DNA from: an uncultured Brevundimonas sp.
GTDB taxonomy: Bacteria > Pseudomonadota > Alphaproteobacteria > Caulobacterales > Caulobacteraceae
Direction of reading: 5' to 3'
DNA length: 8,177 nucleotides
NCBI RefSeq assembly: GCF_943913055.1
Contig: NZ_CALTWS010000124.1
Span: forward strand, 1 to 8,177
Under the pieces are notes generated by a model that saw only the letters and a list, made by a program, of their open reading frames with translations, searched no databases and was not told the origin of the DNA. Each line of letters opens with the position of its first letter. Positions within the stretch are counted from its first letter, which is position 1. Made by a program: the position numbers and the translations under genes. Shown piece by piece: positions 6,604 to 8,177 of the stretch.

Positions 6604-7604
6604 TGATCGACCGCCTGCCGCTGGCCCTGACGATGGGCGAGCCAGCGGGTGTCGGTCCAGAGATCATCGCCAAGGCCTGGGATGCGCGGCACGCGGAGAC
6701 CCCGCCGTTCCTGATCATCGGCGATGCGACCCTGATGCGGGCGCAAGGACGCCCCGTGCTGGCCGTCACCTCGGCAAAGGAGGCACCCGGCGTCTTCGCC
6801 CGTGCCATTCCCGTGCTGGATCAACCCTTGCCAGCAACGGTCACGCCCGGCCACCCCGACACCGCCAATGCCGGGGCCGTCGCTGACTGGATCGAGCAAG
6901 CGGTCAGTATGGCCCTGGCCGACGACGTCGGCGGCATCGTCACCGCTCCGATCGCCAAGGCCCCGCTGTATGCCGCCGGTTTCCGCTTTCCGGGCCATAC
7001 GGAGTTCATTGCCGAACTGACCGCCGACGTGCCGTTCGCCGACACGCGCGGGCCGGTGATGATGCTGACGGCGCTGGATCTGAGGGCGTGCCTGGTGACC
7101 ATACATGCGTCCCTTGCTCAAGTGCCGGAACTGGTCACGACCGAGCGCGTCTGTCGCACGGCCCGTGTCGTCCACGAGGCCATGAAGCGGGACTTCGGCA
7201 TCGCCCGCCCGCGTCTGGCCCTGGCCGCGCTGAACCCCCATGCCGGCGAAGGCGGGGCAATGGGACTGGAAGAGATCGAAATCCTGACGCCCGCAGTCGA
7301 GGCCTTGCGGGCCGAGGGTATCGACATCTCCGACCCCCGCCCCGCCGACACGATGTTTCATGCCGAGGCCCGCGTCGGCTACGACGCCGCCGTCTGTCTG
7401 TACCACGATCAGGCTCTGATCCCCGTCAAGACCCTGGACTTCTGGGGCGGAGTGAATGTGACCCTCGGCCTGCCGATCGTGCGCACATCACCCGATCACG
7501 GCACCGGCTTCGACATCGCTGGCCAAGGCATCGCTCGGCCCGACAGCCTTATCGCAGCGATCCGTATCGCAGGACAGATGGCGGCGGCGCGCGCGGCGCG
7601 CTAA
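6603..7604 (+). CDS. pdxA: 4-hydroxythreonine-4-phosphate dehydrogenase PdxA
   Basis: A 333-residue cytosolic enzyme of the DXP-dependent vitamin B6 pathway. It oxidises 4-phosphohydroxy-L-threonine with NAD+; the product loses CO2 to give 3-amino-2-oxopropyl phosphate, which PdxJ joins to deoxyxylulose phosphate. Family motifs appear in order: TMGEPAGVGPE (10-20), TAPIAKAPL (114-122), PGHTEF (130-135), ALNPHAGE (209-216), YHDQALIPVK (267-276), and RTSPDHGTGFDIAG (294-307). H168, H213 and H268 occupy the places of the three metal-binding histidines of E. coli PdxA (H166, H211, H266), and H132/T133 fit the substrate-phosphate site, so the active site looks intact. Length matches the family (E. 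coli 329). The ATG overlaps the surA stop as TGATG, with AAGGG at 6595-6599 just upstream, so translation is probably coupled to surA. Confidence 0.95.
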   Translation: MIDRLPLALTMGEPAGVGPEIIAKAWDARHAETPPFLIIGDATLMRAQGRPVLAVTSAKEAPGVFARAIPVLDQPLPATVTPGHPDTANAGAVADWIEQAVSMALADDVGGIVTAPIAKAPLYAAGFRFPGHTEFIAELTADVPFADTRGPVMMLTALDLRACLVTIHASLAQVPELVTTERVCRTARVVHEAMKRDFGIARPRLALAALNPHAGEGGAMGLEEIEILTPAVEALRAEGIDISDPRPADTMFHAEARVGYDAAVCLYHDQALIPVKTLDFWGGVNVTLGLPIVRTSPDHGTGFDIAGQGIARPDSLIAAIRIAGQMAAARAAR

Positions 7605-7614
7605 GCCGAAATCC

Positions 7615-8177
7615 ATGACCGCCCTGCCCTCGCTCCGCGACAGCCTCGATGCCCACGGCCTGCTGGCCAAGAAGAGCTTTGGCCAGCATTTCCTGCTGGA
7701 CCTCAATGTGACGCGCAAGATCGTGCGCCTGGCCGGCCCGTTCGAGGGGCGAGCGGTCATCGAGGTGGGTCCGGGTCCGGGCGGACTGACGCGGGCGTTG
7801 CTGGAAAGCGATGCGGGAGCGGTCGTGCTGGTCGAGAAAGACTCCCGCTTCCTGCCGCTGCTGAACGAACTGGATGATGGCACCGGACGGCTGCGGATCG
7901 TCGAGGGCGATGCGCTGAAGGTGCGCGAGGCTGATCTGGTCGAAGGCCCGACGCATCTGGTGTCCAACCTGCCCTATAATGTCGGGACGCCCCTGCTGAT
8001 CAAATGGCTGACCGGTCCGTGGACGCCGCATGCCCTGACCCTGATGTTCCAGAAGGAGGTGGCCGAGCGGATCGTGGCCGCGCCGGGCGACGACGCCTAT
8101 GGCCGGCTGACCGTCATCTCCCAGGCCGTGGCCGAGGCGCGGCTGGTCATGCACCTGCCCGCCGCCGCCTTCACCCC
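7615..8177 (+). CDS. rsmA: 16S rRNA dimethyladenosine transferase RsmA (3' end cut off)
   Basis: An open frame of 187 complete codons runs from ATG 7615 to the window edge with no stop; the family is about 270-280 residues, so roughly the last third is missing. RsmA (KsgA) uses S-adenosylmethionine to dimethylate two adjacent adenines (A1518 and A1519 in E. coli numbering) in helix 45 of 16S rRNA during late small-subunit assembly. Visible motifs are the N-terminal KKSFGQHFLLD (19-29), the SAM-binding motif I EVGPGPGGLT (50-59), the acidic VEKD (73-76) ending strand 2, GDAL (98-101), the catalytic NLPYN (118-122), and FQKEVAERI (145-153). All are intact. The gene starts 10 bases after the pdxA stop without a clear ribosome-binding site, so it probably depends on translation from pdxA. 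Open frames on the reverse strand here are shadows. Confidence 0.94.
   Translation, partial: MTALPSLRDSLDAHGLLAKKSFGQHFLLDLNVTRKIVRLAGPFEGRAVIEVGPGPGGLTRALLESDAGAVVLVEKDSRFLPLLNELDDGTGRLRIVEGDALKVREADLVEGPTHLVSNLPYNVGTPLLIKWLTGPWTPHALTLMFQKEVAERIVAAPGDDAYGRLTVISQAVAEARLVMHLPAAAFT

Noticed and set aside
6555..7406. 283-codon open frame on the minus strand opposite pdxA
   Set aside because: pdxA on the plus strand carries every family motif. The antisense frame shows only Gly/Arg/Asp/Gln-rich low-complexity protein, as expected of a shadow frame in GC-rich DNA.
7581..7601. GC-rich, partly self-complementary run at the end of pdxA, considered as a terminator
   Set aside because: It encodes the Ala/Arg-rich PdxA C-terminus, has no following T tract, and rsmA starts 14 bases later.

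Overview
The window is a compact, GC-rich stretch of bacterial chromosome that looks alphaproteobacterial, most likely Caulobacterales and possibly Brevundimonas-like. That placement rests on gene order, codon use and general protein character as I recall them, not on a database search. Every substantial gene could be assigned to a known family. I see no mobile element, CRISPR array, RNA gene or unexplained long gap, and I do not think the window holds an undescribed system.

Layout: the 5' edge carries the start of a leftward gene for leucyl aminopeptidase (pepA, N-terminal domain only). A 138-base divergent intergenic region separates it from a rightward run of six genes: lptF, lptG, lptD, surA, pdxA and rsmA. 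The rsmA gene runs off the 3' edge. lptF/lptG overlap by 4 bases (ATGA) and surA/pdxA by 1 base (TGATG). The other gaps are 52 bases (lptG-lptD), 99 bases (lptD-surA) and 10 bases (pdxA-rsmA). No terminator-like hairpin with a T tract lies between any of them, so the run is probably one operon, perhaps with internal promoters.

How the genes work together: LptF and LptG form the inner-membrane permease pair of the lipopolysaccharide (LPS) exporter. LptD is the outer-membrane barrel that receives LPS at the far end of the same bridge. SurA is the periplasmic chaperone that escorts barrel proteins, classically including LptD. The first four genes therefore form a cell-envelope assembly unit. The last two do unrelated work: PdxA makes pyridoxal phosphate precursors and RsmA dimethylates 16S rRNA. 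They nevertheless follow lptD-surA in many proteobacteria. In E. coli, pepA-lptF-lptG and lptD-surA-pdxA-rsmA are two separate loci; here they are joined. The missing Lpt parts (LptA, B, C and E) are not in this window.

The points most worth a second look are the three-cysteine pattern of LptD, a cysteine pair in the degenerate second parvulin-like part of SurA, and a DxDxDG acidic motif in the LptD barrel region.
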